Below, piece by piece: positions 25,283-33,742 of a DNA stretch of 64,000 nucleotides (positions are counted from its first letter, which is position 1; the number at the start of each line of letters is the position of its first letter). The translations under genes were made by a program, and so were the position numbers. This DNA is from an uncultured Pelagibacteraceae bacterium. GTDB taxonomy: Bacteria > Pseudomonadota > Alphaproteobacteria > Pelagibacterales > Pelagibacteraceae. The notes below the pieces were generated by a model. The model searched no databases. It had not been told where the DNA came from and saw nothing but the letters and a program-made list of their open reading frames with translations. The stretch spans positions 1 through 64,000 of the forward strand of contig CABYSJ010000004.1 of NCBI GenBank assembly GCA_902521615.1, read 5' to 3'.

Positions 25283-25902
25283 AACTGAATTAAATCTTTA
25301 AACTCTTGTTTAACAACATCCCATTTTAAAATCATAGAATTTAAAACGATCTTTCGATCTAAAGTTTTTAATTCATCTGAAATTGGAGCCCATTTATATA
25401 AAGAGAGTGCACTAGGATTGAAAGGTAAGTCTTGATAATAACCATCCCAATTAATTTTCTCTAATCGTTCATCAAAACTTTTCCTAGCTTCATCGATAAT
25501 ATCTAGTGGCATCTTATTAGAAATTTCATCATCTAAAATTTTATTAAAAATTTCGTTTGCTTTATGAATATCCTGGTAATTGAAATTAACTTTCAAATAT
25601 GAAAAAGCAAAAAAAGTTAAATCTTGTAATGCAACAGAGTAAATATTCCATTTAGCAAGATTTACTGATGACATAAATACATCATTTTCAAAATGAAGAA
25701 CGTATCTTGTTCCCATTCTAGTTTTAAGATAATTATATAAAGTAACTTGAGTGGCCCATGCAGATTTAGTTTGAATAAACTGCTCTAATTCATCTAAAGT
25801 TTTTATTTTTTTCTTTGGAATAAACGCCTTAAACATGGCGAATAAATATGTTTTAAAATCCTCAAGTTTTATGTCTCTCCAAGTTAATTTGTATTTTCCC
25901 AT
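25279..25902 (-). CDS. Hypothetical protein next to acs
   Basis: I do not recognise this soluble protein of about 207 residues. It has no signal peptide or membrane helix and is rich in aromatic residues ([24 protein letters not shown], residues about 85-110), with largely helical predicted character. The ORF track uses a TTG start at 25923; the ATG at 25902 ([10 protein letters not shown]) is more likely. It overlaps the acs stop by four bases tail to tail and is divergent from the symporter operon. A role in acetate metabolism is only suggested by position. Confidence 0.7.
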   Translation of the reverse strand: MGKYKLTWRDIKLEDFKTYLFAMFKAFIPKKKIKTLDELEQFIQTKSAWATQVTLYNYLKTRMGTRYVLHFENDVFMSSVNLAKWNIYSVALQDLTFFAFSYLKVNFNYQDIHKANEIFNKILDDEISNKMPLDIIDEARKSFDERLEKINWDGYYQDLPFNPSALSLYKWAPISDELKTLDRKIVLNSMILKWDVVKQEFKDLIQF

Positions 25903-25990
25903 GTAAATTTGTAAGTGCGCCAATTATATCTTAAAAAAGTAAGTAAATAAGTACCTAATATGATCAATTTTTAGGGTTTTCAAAGCTCTC

Positions 25991-26036
25991 ATAATGGTTA
26001 TGGTTTTAACCAGTTATAACTAAAAAGAGAGGTATA
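25991..26036 (+). promoter_or_regulatory. Leader of the symporter operon with inverted repeats and strong RBS
   Basis: The 135 bases before the symporter small subunit hold GGTTA-N6-TAACC (25996-26011) and the perfect eight-base palindrome GTTATAAC (26013-26020), followed by AGAGAGG five bases before the ATG, one of the clearest Shine-Dalgarno sequences in this window. Most genes here lack one. The repeats could be an operator or a small leader hairpin. Evidence is pattern only. Confidence 0.4.
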
Positions 26037-26037
26037 A

Positions 26038-26298
26038 ATGTCAAATCAACAAAAACACTGGGAAAAAACCAGGGGATTGTTATTTATAACACTGGCAATC
26101 TGGTTTGTTTTCTCTATTGGCATCTTTCTCTTTGGAGCTGAAATGAACGAGGTCACAGGACCTTTCGGTTATCCATGGACATATTGGTTTACATGTCAGG
26201 GATCTCTTGGTGCTTTCGTAATCCTAATTTTCTGGTTTGCGAATAGACAAGAAAAAATCGATGAAGAGTTCGGCTTTAGCGAAAGAGAGGACGAATAA
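26038..26298 (+). CDS. DUF4212 sodium/substrate symporter small subunit
   Basis: An 86-residue DUF4212 protein: two transmembrane helices (about residues 12-31 and 48-66) with the conserved FPYPWTYW-like segment (GPFGYPWTYWFTCQGS) between them, and an acidic tail. DUF4212 proteins are the small partner of a branch of sodium:solute symporters. The gene overlaps the start of the large subunit by one base. The strong RBS and C-ending codons suggest high expression. Partner for acetate or another small acid is likely given acs nearby. Confidence 0.92.
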   Translation: MSNQQKHWEKTRGLLFITLAIWFVFSIGIFLFGAEMNEVTGPFGYPWTYWFTCQGSLGAFVILIFWFANRQEKIDEEFGFSEREDE

Positions 26299-28109
26299 TG
26301 AAAGGTAATTTCATAGATAATTTGCCAAAGGTTTATGGAATCTATACTGGAGGATTTATAGGTTTCATAATCATTATGGCAATTGCTGAACAGATGGGTA
26401 TGACAGCTAAAGCAATTGGTATCGCTTTCGTTGCATTTACTGTATTCATCTATGCATTAATCGGTTGGCTATCAAGAACAGCCCAAGCAGATGCATATTA
26501 CGTAGCTGGAAGGCAAGTACCAACAGTCTTCAACGGAATGGCGACTGCAGCAGACTGGATGTCTGGTGCTTCATTCGTTGCAATGGCGGGTGGTATTTAC
26601 TTTAAAGGTTACGGCTATATGGCACTACTTGTAGGTTGGACTGGTGGTTACGTGCTTGTTGCATCTTTATTAGCACCATACCTAAGAAAATTTGGTTGTT
26701 ATACAGTTCCAGATTTTATAGGTACTAGATACGGTGGTAATCTAGCAAGATTTAGCGCAGTTGTAGTTTTAACTGTTGCTTCATTTACTTATGTGACTGC
26801 ACAAATTAACGCTACAGGTACTATTGCATCTGTTGCACTTGATATCCCATTCCAATACGCAGTTTATGTTGGACTAATAAGTATTTTATTATGTTCAATG
26901 TTAGGTGGTATGAGAGGGGTAACTTGGACACAGGTTGCACAATATATCGTACTGATTATAGCTTACCTACTTCCAGTTTTCTGGATCAGTAACAAAATGG
27001 GTGCGGGTTTCTTCCCTCACTTTATGTTAGCTGATGAGGTAGCTAGAATTGGTGAGTTAGAACAACAGTTTGGTTTTGTTAAAAACGCAGCTGCTGATCT
27101 AAAATCAGTACCTAAAGGCTTGGCAGGAATAACTAAAGCTCACTCTGCAGTGAACGCTACACCTTGGGCATTTATTTCATTAGCATTAGCAATGATGATG
27201 GGAACAGCTTCATTACCGCACGTGATGATGAGATATTTTACTACTCCAAGTGTAAAAGCAGCTAGAAAATCAGTAGGTTGGTCATTATTCTTTATCTTCC
27301 TACTTTATTCTTCTGCTCCAATGTTAGCTACATTATCTAAGTTATCATTGATCGACCCGAATTTACCAACAGGTATTATCGGTAAGACATTTGCAGAAGT
27401 GGAAGCGATAGATTGGTACCAAAACTGGAACCAAGCAAACCTAATGTTTATCAGCGACTTTAACGGAAATGGAACTCTTGAATTAAATGAGTTCTTCATG
27501 GGTGGTAAAGCTGTTGTATTAGCAACGCCAGAGATAGCTGGATTACCTTATGTAATTTCAGGTCTAGTTGCTGCAGGAGGTATGGCAGCTGCCATGTCTA
27601 CTGCCGATGGTTTGATTCTAGCGATAGCAAACGCTATATCACATGATGTTTACTATAAGATCATTGATCCAAAAGCGGAAACTGCAAAACGACTACTTGT
27701 TGCAAGGGTATTACTTGTAATAATTGGTTTTGCTGGAGCAACTATTGCAGCAATGGAGATTCAAGGAATCTTAGGTTCGGTTATCTGGGCTTTTGATTTT
27801 GCGATGTCTGGATTGTTCTTCCCACTTGTACTTGGTGTATGGTGGAAGAGAGCTAATAGACAAGGTGCGATTGCTGGTATGCTAGGTGGTCTAATTGCCG
27901 GTGCGTGGTACTTAGTTTGGGTACGAACTGGTGGAAGTGGATTCCTAGGAATTACACAGTTAACATTTGGTATCTTCGGATCAGCTGTTAGTTTAGTTTT
28001 AATGGTAATAGTTAGTTTAATGACTGCAGAACCAGATAAAGCTACTCAAAAAATGGTTGATGATGTTCGTGTACCGAGTGGTAAATCAATTCTTGGTAAA
28101 TCACACTAA
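26298..28109 (+). CDS. Sodium:solute symporter large subunit (acetate/ActP-like)
   Basis: A 603-residue member of the SSS family with about thirteen helices. Landmarks are DAYYVAGRQVPTVFNGMATAADWMSGASF (near residue 66), YTVPDFIGTRYGG (near 135), and GLVAAGGMAAAMSTADGL (near 420). Together with the DUF4212 subunit it resembles cation/acetate symporters that pair with Acs, so it probably imports acetate or a similar short acid with sodium. A loop near residue 387-398 (DFNGNGTLELNE) fits an EF-hand calcium site. Codons end in C more often than in neighbouring genes. A terminator follows. Confidence 0.93.
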   Translation: MKGNFIDNLPKVYGIYTGGFIGFIIIMAIAEQMGMTAKAIGIAFVAFTVFIYALIGWLSRTAQADAYYVAGRQVPTVFNGMATAADWMSGASFVAMAGGIYFKGYGYMALLVGWTGGYVLVASLLAPYLRKFGCYTVPDFIGTRYGGNLARFSAVVVLTVASFTYVTAQINATGTIASVALDIPFQYAVYVGLISILLCSMLGGMRGVTWTQVAQYIVLIIAYLLPVFWISNKMGAGFFPHFMLADEVARIGELEQQFGFVKNAAADLKSVPKGLAGITKAHSAVNATPWAFISLALAMMMGTASLPHVMMRYFTTPSVKAARKSVGWSLFFIFLLYSSAPMLATLSKLSLIDPNLPTGIIGKTFAEVEAIDWYQNWNQANLMFISDFNGNGTLELNEFFMGGKAVVLATPEIAGLPYVISGLVAAGGMAAAMSTADGLILAIANAISHDVYYKIIDPKAETAKRLLVARVLLVIIGFAGATIAAMEIQGILGSVIWAFDFAMSGLFFPLVLGVWWKRANRQGAIAGMLGGLIAGAWYLVWVRTGGSGFLGITQLTFGIFGSAVSLVLMVIVSLMTAEPDKATQKMVDDVRVPSGKSILGKSH

Positions 28110-28119
28110 ATAATCTTTT

Positions 28120-28150
28120 AGAGGGGCGATTAATTTCGCCCCTTTTATTT
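28120..28150 (+). terminator. Rho-independent terminator after the symporter
   Basis: An eight-base-pair GC-rich stem, AGGGGCGA (28122-28129) with TCGCCCCT (28136-28143), closes a six-base TTAATT loop and is followed by TTTATTT. In such AT-rich DNA this is the most convincing intrinsic terminator in the window. It begins about a dozen bases after the symporter stop and would end that transcript before the next gene. Confidence 0.88.
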
Positions 28151-28177
28151 CAATACATTTTCCAATATAAATTTTAA

Positions 28178-28528
28178 ATGTCGGCAAATTTCCATCCCTT
28201 AATATATTTTATCGATTATTTACTTGGGATCATCATGTGGACACTTATTGGAAGAGTAGCGATGAATATTTTCCAAAGAGAAGACTCTCAATTTTTTTTT
28301 ATGAGAGTATTTGTTAAATATACTAATCCTTTAATAAAATTGTTTAAACCTATTACACCCTCATTTATCATTGGGCCATTGGTGCCTTTATATGTTGCTT
28401 GGTTTTTCTACATGATTAGATTTTATCTAATGCCTTGGATCTTAGGCTATTCAGTAATGGGAATGTTGTCATTTCCTTTAGAGAGTGAAATTTCTAGACA
28501 AATTTATCAATTTTTTAATTCATTTTAA
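28178..28528 (+). CDS. YggT-like membrane protein
   Basis: A 116-residue membrane protein with an N-terminal helix (FIDYLLGIIMWTLIGRVAM), a charged loop, then TNPLIKLFKPITPSFIIGPLVPLYVAWFFYMI, which resembles the YggT repeat (N-P-hydrophobic-K-P-I then a helix). The match is looser than for the 18638 gene, so I call it YggT-like. Function unknown. It lies between the symporter terminator and rpe and probably begins a new transcription unit. Confidence 0.65.
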   Translation: MSANFHPLIYFIDYLLGIIMWTLIGRVAMNIFQREDSQFFFMRVFVKYTNPLIKLFKPITPSFIIGPLVPLYVAWFFYMIRFYLMPWILGYSVMGMLSFPLESEISRQIYQFFNSF

Positions 28529-28562
28529 TTTTTAAAATTGATACTAGTTAATCTAGTAATCA

Positions 28563-29222
28563 ATGAAAAATATACAAATTTCACCATCAATTTTATCAGC
28601 TGACTTTAGTCAATTAGGTTCAGAAATTAAAAGACTCGAAGAAGCTGGAGCTGATATGATTCATGTAGATGTAATGGATGGTCATTTTGTTCCTAATTTA
28701 ACAATTGGGCCACCTGTAATTAAAGCTCTTCGAAAACATTGTTCATTAAAATTTGATGTTCATTTAATGATATCACCAGTACACAAATACATTGAAGCTT
28801 ACGCTGATGCTGGAGCAGATATAATTACTATTCACCCCGAAGCAACTGATGATTTGGAAAATTCAATTAAAAAAATAAAAGAAAAAAATAAAAAAGTTGG
28901 AGTTTCACTTAATCCCGAAACTAAAATTAATTTAATTTTAGATTTATTAGATCAAATAGATTTGGTTTTAATTATGAGTGTAAATCCTGGGTTTGGGGGG
29001 CAAAAATTTATGCCAGAAGTTTTAGATAAAATTAAAGAACTAAAAAAAATAAGAGGGCAAAAAAAATTAGATTTTGATATAGAAGTTGATGGTGGAATAA
29101 ATTTTGATAACTGCAAAAGTGCAATTGATGCTGGTGCAAACATTCTTGTTTCTGGTACTACTGTGTTCAAAAGTAATGATGGAGATATAAAGAAAAATAT
29201 TAATTTATTAAAATTAAAATAA
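28563..29222 (+). CDS. rpe: Ribulose-phosphate 3-epimerase
   Basis: Rpe interconverts ribulose 5-phosphate and xylulose 5-phosphate in the pentose phosphate pathway. The 219-residue TIM barrel shows ISPSILSADFSQLG, MIHVDVMDGHFVPNLTIGP (near residue 34), FDVHLMI, the MSVNPGFGGQKF loop (near 140) and EVDGGINFDN (near 175) with metal and catalytic residues. It is four bases upstream of the heparinase-like gene and then purH, an order I associate with alphaproteobacteria. Confidence 0.97.
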   Translation: MKNIQISPSILSADFSQLGSEIKRLEEAGADMIHVDVMDGHFVPNLTIGPPVIKALRKHCSLKFDVHLMISPVHKYIEAYADAGADIITIHPEATDDLENSIKKIKEKNKKVGVSLNPETKINLILDLLDQIDLVLIMSVNPGFGGQKFMPEVLDKIKELKKIRGQKKLDFDIEVDGGINFDNCKSAIDAGANILVSGTTVFKSNDGDIKKNINLLKLK

Positions 29223-29226
29223 GTTA

Positions 29227-30852
29227 ATGATTAATACAAATTCCTTAGGCATTTTAGGTCAATTTTATTTTAATATAAAAAAAAGTTTTAAATCAATTTA
29301 TCAAAATTCAAATTTTTACGAAAAAAAAATATCGAAAACTTTTGACAATAGTTTTGAATATAAACCAAGTCCTCATTTACTTTCATCTATAATTAAGTAT
29401 CAAAATAAAAAATATAAAATTGAAGATTTTGCTATTGAGTCAATTTGGCAAAATAATTTGAGCTCAAAAGATTATGAAAGATTAAATAATTTTTTTTGGT
29501 TTTTTAGCTTAGATTTAAAATCCTCTAAAAAAACTACACAGACTGTTATCAAAAATTGGATTTCAAATAATTCAAAATATCAAAAAAAAAGTTGGGAGTT
29601 TGATTTAACTGCAAAAAGAATTATTTCATGGCTATCAAATCATCAACTTACTTATGAAGATAGTGATCAAGAATACAGATCCAATTTTGATCACATGATC
29701 CAAAAACAAACTAACCATTTATTAAATGAAATGAAAAACCCAACCAAAATAGAAAATAAGATGATTGGGTGTGCTTCAATAATTTTAACTGGATTGGCTT
29801 ACAAAAATGAAAAACAATATCTTAATAATGGATTAAGTTTATTAAAAAATATTATTAAATCTTCAATCGATAATCAAGGTTTTACAAAATCAAGAAATAT
29901 CAGGCAGTTAATATTTTATTTAAAATATTTTATAATAATTAGAGAATGGTTTAAAGAATCTCAGAGTTCAATTCCTGAATATATTGATGAGACCATTTAT
30001 TATTTAGGATCAAGTTATGCTTTCATTTGGCAAAATATAAAGCAAGATATTTTTTTTAATGGTAATTATTCCTCTGAGAATAAAGCATTTGATCGATATT
30101 TAAAAAGGTTTGGTTATACTTTCAAAAACCAAATTAATGAACTTGGTGGATATGCAATTCTTAAAAATAAAAAAATAATTCTTGCTGCTGATATAGGTTC
30201 TAGTCCTAACAAAAATTTTTCCAACGATTACCAAGCAGGTGCCTTATCATTCGAAATATTTTCAAATGATAAAAAATTAATTTCAAATGCTGGTTATTAC
30301 CCAGATGGAGATAATAAATTTAATAAATTATCAAGAAGCACCTCTCTTCATTGTGCTTTAACCATTGAGGATTATTCTTCTTGTAATTTTGTTAAGCATC
30401 AAAAAAATCTGATTGTTGATAAAGGACTGAAAGTATCAAAAAAAAATGTAGTTTTTGAGAATAATTATTGGAAAATATCAGGTACACATGATGGATTTTT
30501 AATTAAATTTGGAATCATTTACGAGAGAAAAATTGAGTTCTACCCAGAACAAATGAAATTTATCGGCTATGATAAATTATTTAGAAAAAGTTCCAATAAA
30601 GAAATTAAATTTGATATTAGATTTCATCTTGATCCAAACTCAAAAGTAATGAAAACACAAGATAACAAATCTATACTAATTGAATTAGATGAGGAAGGTT
30701 GGAAATTTAGTTGTGATAACTTTGATATTAATATTGATAATGGTTTATATTTCGGTAATAAAAATTCATATAAAGAAAACCAAAATATTTTTATCTCAGG
30801 TATGAATAATGAAAAAGAACAATTAATAAAGTGGGAGATAAATAGATTATAA
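29227..30852 (+). CDS. Heparinase II/III family protein
   Basis: A 541-residue protein of the heparinase II/III-like family: an N-terminal helical toroid (FDLTAKRIISWLSN near residue 123) and a C-terminal beta-sandwich (ALSFEIFSNDKKLISNAGYYPD near 340, then SLHCALTIEDYSS). Characterised members are polysaccharide lyases acting on acidic glycans such as alginate, but alphaproteobacterial versions between rpe and purH have no shown substrate. No clear signal peptide is visible, which argues against a secreted lyase. Coupled to purH by a one-base overlap. Confidence 0.87.
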   Translation: MINTNSLGILGQFYFNIKKSFKSIYQNSNFYEKKISKTFDNSFEYKPSPHLLSSIIKYQNKKYKIEDFAIESIWQNNLSSKDYERLNNFFWFFSLDLKSSKKTTQTVIKNWISNNSKYQKKSWEFDLTAKRIISWLSNHQLTYEDSDQEYRSNFDHMIQKQTNHLLNEMKNPTKIENKMIGCASIILTGLAYKNEKQYLNNGLSLLKNIIKSSIDNQGFTKSRNIRQLIFYLKYFIIIREWFKESQSSIPEYIDETIYYLGSSYAFIWQNIKQDIFFNGNYSSENKAFDRYLKRFGYTFKNQINELGGYAILKNKKIILAADIGSSPNKNFSNDYQAGALSFEIFSNDKKLISNAGYYPDGDNKFNKLSRSTSLHCALTIEDYSSCNFVKHQKNLIVDKGLKVSKKNVVFENNYWKISGTHDGFLIKFGIIYERKIEFYPEQMKFIGYDKLFRKSSNKEIKFDIRFHLDPNSKVMKTQDNKSILIELDEEGWKFSCDNFDINIDNGLYFGNKNSYKENQNIFISGMNNEKEQLIKWEINRL

Positions 30853-32390
30853 TGAAGAAAAAAATCAAAACAGCTCTCATATCTGTATCTAATAAAAATA
30901 ACTTAAAACCATTATTAAATATTTTAAAAAAGAACAAAATTAAAATAATTAGCTCGGGTGGTACTTATAAAGAAATTAAAAGATTAAAATTTAATTGTTT
31001 AGAAGTATCTGATTTTACTAATTCCCCTGAGATTTTAGAAGGTAGAGTAAAAACTCTTCACCCAAAAATCCATGCAGGAATTTTAAATAAAAGAGAAAAA
31101 AAATCTCACTTAAAAGATCTTAAAGAAAATAATTTTGAAAATATTGATTTAGTCATAGTCAATTTTTATCCATTTGAGAACACTCTTAAAAAAACAAATA
31201 ATCATCAAAAAATTATAGAAAATATAGATGTAGGTGGTCCTACTATGGTTAGATCTGCTGCAAAAAACTATAATGATGTAGCTGTAATAACTTCTTCAGA
31301 TCAGTACGAGGAATTAATTCAAGAACTAAAAAAATTCAAGGGATCTACTTCTTTAAATTTTAGGGAAAAACTATCAAGAATGGCGTTTGCTGAGACGGCT
31401 TATTATGACTCTGTAATTTCAAATTATTTTAACAAAAAAACAAATACTATTTTCCCTAGAAAAAAAATTTTTCATGGAAATCTAATAGAACAACTTAGAT
31501 ACGGCGAAAATCCTCACCAACTAAGTGCAATTTATTCAAGTAATTCAAATATGAATTTAAAACAAATTCATGGAAAACAGCTTAGTTATAACAATTATAA
31601 TGACATATTTAGCGCTCTAACTATTTCAAGATCTTTACCAAAGAGCAGAGGAACGGTCATAGTTAAGCATGCAAACCCGTGTGGAGTTTCTGTTAAAAAT
31701 AATCATTTAGAAAGCTATAAATCTGCCCTTTCTTGTGATCCTATAAGTGCTTTTGGTGGAATAGTTTCTTGTAATTTTAAAATTACAAGAAATTTAGCTA
31801 TTGAATTAAATAAATTATTTTTAGAAGTGATAATTGCAAATGGTTTCGATAGCAATGCAATCAAAATATTAAAAGCTAAAAAAAACTTAAGATTAATTGA
31901 TGGAACAAATTATACATCAGAAGAGCTTCTTAAATTTGTATCATTCAACCAAGATATAATGATACAATCAGAGGACTTAAGTTTATTTTCAAGCAAAAAT
32001 TTTAAAATCGTCTCAAAAAGAAAACCAACATCAAAACAGCTTAAAGATCTAATTTTTGCTTTTAATGTGTGCAGATATGTTAAATCAAATGCAATAGTAT
32101 TAGCATCTAACGAAACGACTGTTGGTATTGGCTCAGGTCAACCAAGTAGATTGGATAGTTGTCAAATAGCAATAAATAAGATGAAAAAATTTAATCTTCA
32201 GAATGATAATTTGGTTGCTGCCTCGGATGCATTTTTTCCTTTTGTGGATGGTATTGAAAAATTAGTCCAATCAGGTGTTAGAGCAGTAATTCAACCATCT
32301 GGATCAATAAGAGATAAAGAAATAATTAACTTTGCAAATGAAACTGATACTGTGCTTCTTTTTTCAAAGACAAGACACTTTAGACACTAG
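30852..32390 (+). CDS. purH: Bifunctional AICAR formyltransferase / IMP cyclohydrolase
   Basis: PurH carries out the last two steps of IMP synthesis. The 512-residue protein has the N-terminal cyclohydrolase domain (ALISVSNKNNLKPLL, GRVKTLHPKIHAGIL, VNFYPFENT, NIDVGGPTMVRSAAKN) and the transformylase domain (RYGENPHQ, VKHANPCG, SCDPISAFGGIVS, SDAFFPFVDG), ending TRHFRH as the family does. Full length. The formyl donor 10-formyl-THF comes from FolD. The last bases overlap phhB tail to tail by 11. Confidence 0.98.
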   Translation: MKKKIKTALISVSNKNNLKPLLNILKKNKIKIISSGGTYKEIKRLKFNCLEVSDFTNSPEILEGRVKTLHPKIHAGILNKREKKSHLKDLKENNFENIDLVIVNFYPFENTLKKTNNHQKIIENIDVGGPTMVRSAAKNYNDVAVITSSDQYEELIQELKKFKGSTSLNFREKLSRMAFAETAYYDSVISNYFNKKTNTIFPRKKIFHGNLIEQLRYGENPHQLSAIYSSNSNMNLKQIHGKQLSYNNYNDIFSALTISRSLPKSRGTVIVKHANPCGVSVKNNHLESYKSALSCDPISAFGGIVSCNFKITRNLAIELNKLFLEVIIANGFDSNAIKILKAKKNLRLIDGTNYTSEELLKFVSFNQDIMIQSEDLSLFSSKNFKIVSKRKPTSKQLKDLIFAFNVCRYVKSNAIVLASNETTVGIGSGQPSRLDSCQIAINKMKKFNLQNDNLVAASDAFFPFVDGIEKLVQSGVRAVIQPSGSIRDKEIINFANETDTVLLFSKTRHFRH

Positions 32391-32724
32391 ATATTTGATC
32401 TATTTTTGCAGCAAGAATAAAATCACTCTCTGCTAGACCTTTAATTGCATGCGTAAATATTTTAATTCTTGCATAACCCCATCCAAACCATAAATCAGGA
32501 TGGTGACCTTCAGCTTCAGCTAATTCTCCAACTTTATTTACAAACTCTTGACTTTCCAAAAAATTATCAAATTTAAAGTTTTTAATTAAATGAAAGCCAT
32601 CAATCTTATCTTCTAAAACTTCCCAGCCATCAACCTTTTTTAAATATATATGAATTTCCTCTACGCTAAAAGGTGGAATATTTCCTTCACAAGGTACACA
32701 TTTTTTGTTTACTAAATCACTCAT
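32380..32724 (-). CDS. phhB: Pterin-4a-carbinolamine dehydratase
   Basis: PhhB (PCD/DCoH) dehydrates 4a-hydroxytetrahydrobiopterin to recycle the pterin used by aromatic amino acid hydroxylases. The family motif EGHHPDLWFGWGYARIKIFTH is clear, with the paired histidines of the active site. The ORF track extends the N-terminus to 32784, but those first 20 residues are read from the tRNA-Gly gene; the ATG at 32724 (MSDLVNKKC) gives a normal 114-residue protein. The gene could also serve molybdopterin-related roles. Confidence 0.95.
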   Translation of the reverse strand: MSDLVNKKCVPCEGNIPPFSVEEIHIYLKKVDGWEVLEDKIDGFHLIKNFKFDNFLESQEFVNKVGELAEAEGHHPDLWFGWGYARIKIFTHAIKGLAESDFILAAKIDQISSV

Positions 32725-32739
32725 AAAAAAACTAATTTG

Positions 32740-32814
32740 TGGAGCGGGCAAAGGGGGTCGAACCCTCGACCTTCTCGTTGGCAACGAGACGCTCTACCAC
32801 TGAGCTATACCCGC
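32740..32814 (-). tRNA. tRNA-Gly (anticodon GCC)
   Basis: Read by eye on the minus strand: acceptor GCGGGTA pairs with TGCCCGC (one G-U), D arm GCTCAGTGGTAGAGC, anticodon stem TCTCG/CGAGA around TTGCCAA with anticodon GCC, T arm GAGGGTTCGACCCCC-like. The discriminator base is T and CCA is encoded (32742-32740). It decodes GGC and GGU. It lies head-on to the FkbM gene and immediately upstream of phhB. Confidence 0.97.
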
Positions 32815-32904
32815 TTGTTCTATAATTATTTAAAGTAGAAGCTTTTTGAAAATTAAGCAAGAGGCATTTTTATAAAATTTAAGATAAGATTATAAACTTT
32901 ATTA

Positions 32905-33729
32905 ATGAAAAATATAACAAAACAAAAATTAAAACACGGAATTTTATCTTATTATACAAACGACAAATATATTGGAAAAAGTTTATCAGAATACGGAGAA
33001 TGGTCCGAAGCAGAGGTTGATTTACTAAAACAATTATTACCAGAAAATGGAAATATAATTGAAATTGGATCTAACATAGGAACACACACAATTCCATTGG
33101 CAAAACACTTATTAAATGGTGGCTTGGTATATGCTATAGAGCCGCAATCTCAAAATTTCAAACTTCTATCAAATAACATTAAAGATAATAAATTAAATAA
33201 TATAAAAATTTTTAAAACAGCAATATCATCAAAAGAAGGTAATGCATTCATTAATATTTTTGATGAAAATATAGTGAATAACTATGGTGATGCAAAAATT
33301 TTTAATAATAATTTTAAAAATTCTGAATGTGTAACAGTAACAACTTTAGACCAGTTTTATTACAAAAATCTAGATAAAAAAAAATTCATAAAATTAATAA
33401 AATGTGACGCACAAGGTCAAGAACTCAATATTATCATGGGTTCAAGAAAAATTATAGATCTGTTCAAACCATTTCTTTATTTAGAAAATGATGACATCAA
33501 TACTTCAAAAGATTTAATAGAAAAAATAAAAAACATGGGATATATAATGTTTTGGCATCTGTCACCATTATATAATTCGAATAATTTTTTGAAAAATACA
33601 AAGAACATTTTTCCTAAAATGATTTCTTGCAATATGTTATGCATTCATCAAAATACAAAAATTACACTTAATAAAATTTGGAAAAAATTTGAAATCGTAG
33701 ATAGCAACTATCACCCTTTTAAAAGATAA
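32905..33729 (+). CDS. FkbM family methyltransferase
   Basis: A 274-residue SAM-dependent methyltransferase of the FkbM family: motif I GNIIEIGSNIGTHTIPLA (near residue 50), AIEPQSQNFKLL, and IKCDAQGQELNIIMGS (near 172), the typical FkbM aspartate segment. Such enzymes O-methylate sugars or polyketide-like products; the acceptor is unknown. It sits between the tRNA-Gly gene and a sulfotransferase, a pair that looks accessory compared with flanking core genes. Confidence 0.9.
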   Translation: MKNITKQKLKHGILSYYTNDKYIGKSLSEYGEWSEAEVDLLKQLLPENGNIIEIGSNIGTHTIPLAKHLLNGGLVYAIEPQSQNFKLLSNNIKDNKLNNIKIFKTAISSKEGNAFINIFDENIVNNYGDAKIFNNNFKNSECVTVTTLDQFYYKNLDKKKFIKLIKCDAQGQELNIIMGSRKIIDLFKPFLYLENDDINTSKDLIEKIKNMGYIMFWHLSPLYNSNNFLKNTKNIFPKMISCNMLCIHQNTKITLNKIWKKFEIVDSNYHPFKR

Positions 33730-33742
33730 TTTTAAATTCTAG

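Noticed and set aside
32725-32784. Twenty-residue N-terminal extension of PhhB in the ORF track
   Set aside because: These codons are read from the tRNA-Gly gene; the ATG at 32724 gives the normal protein length.
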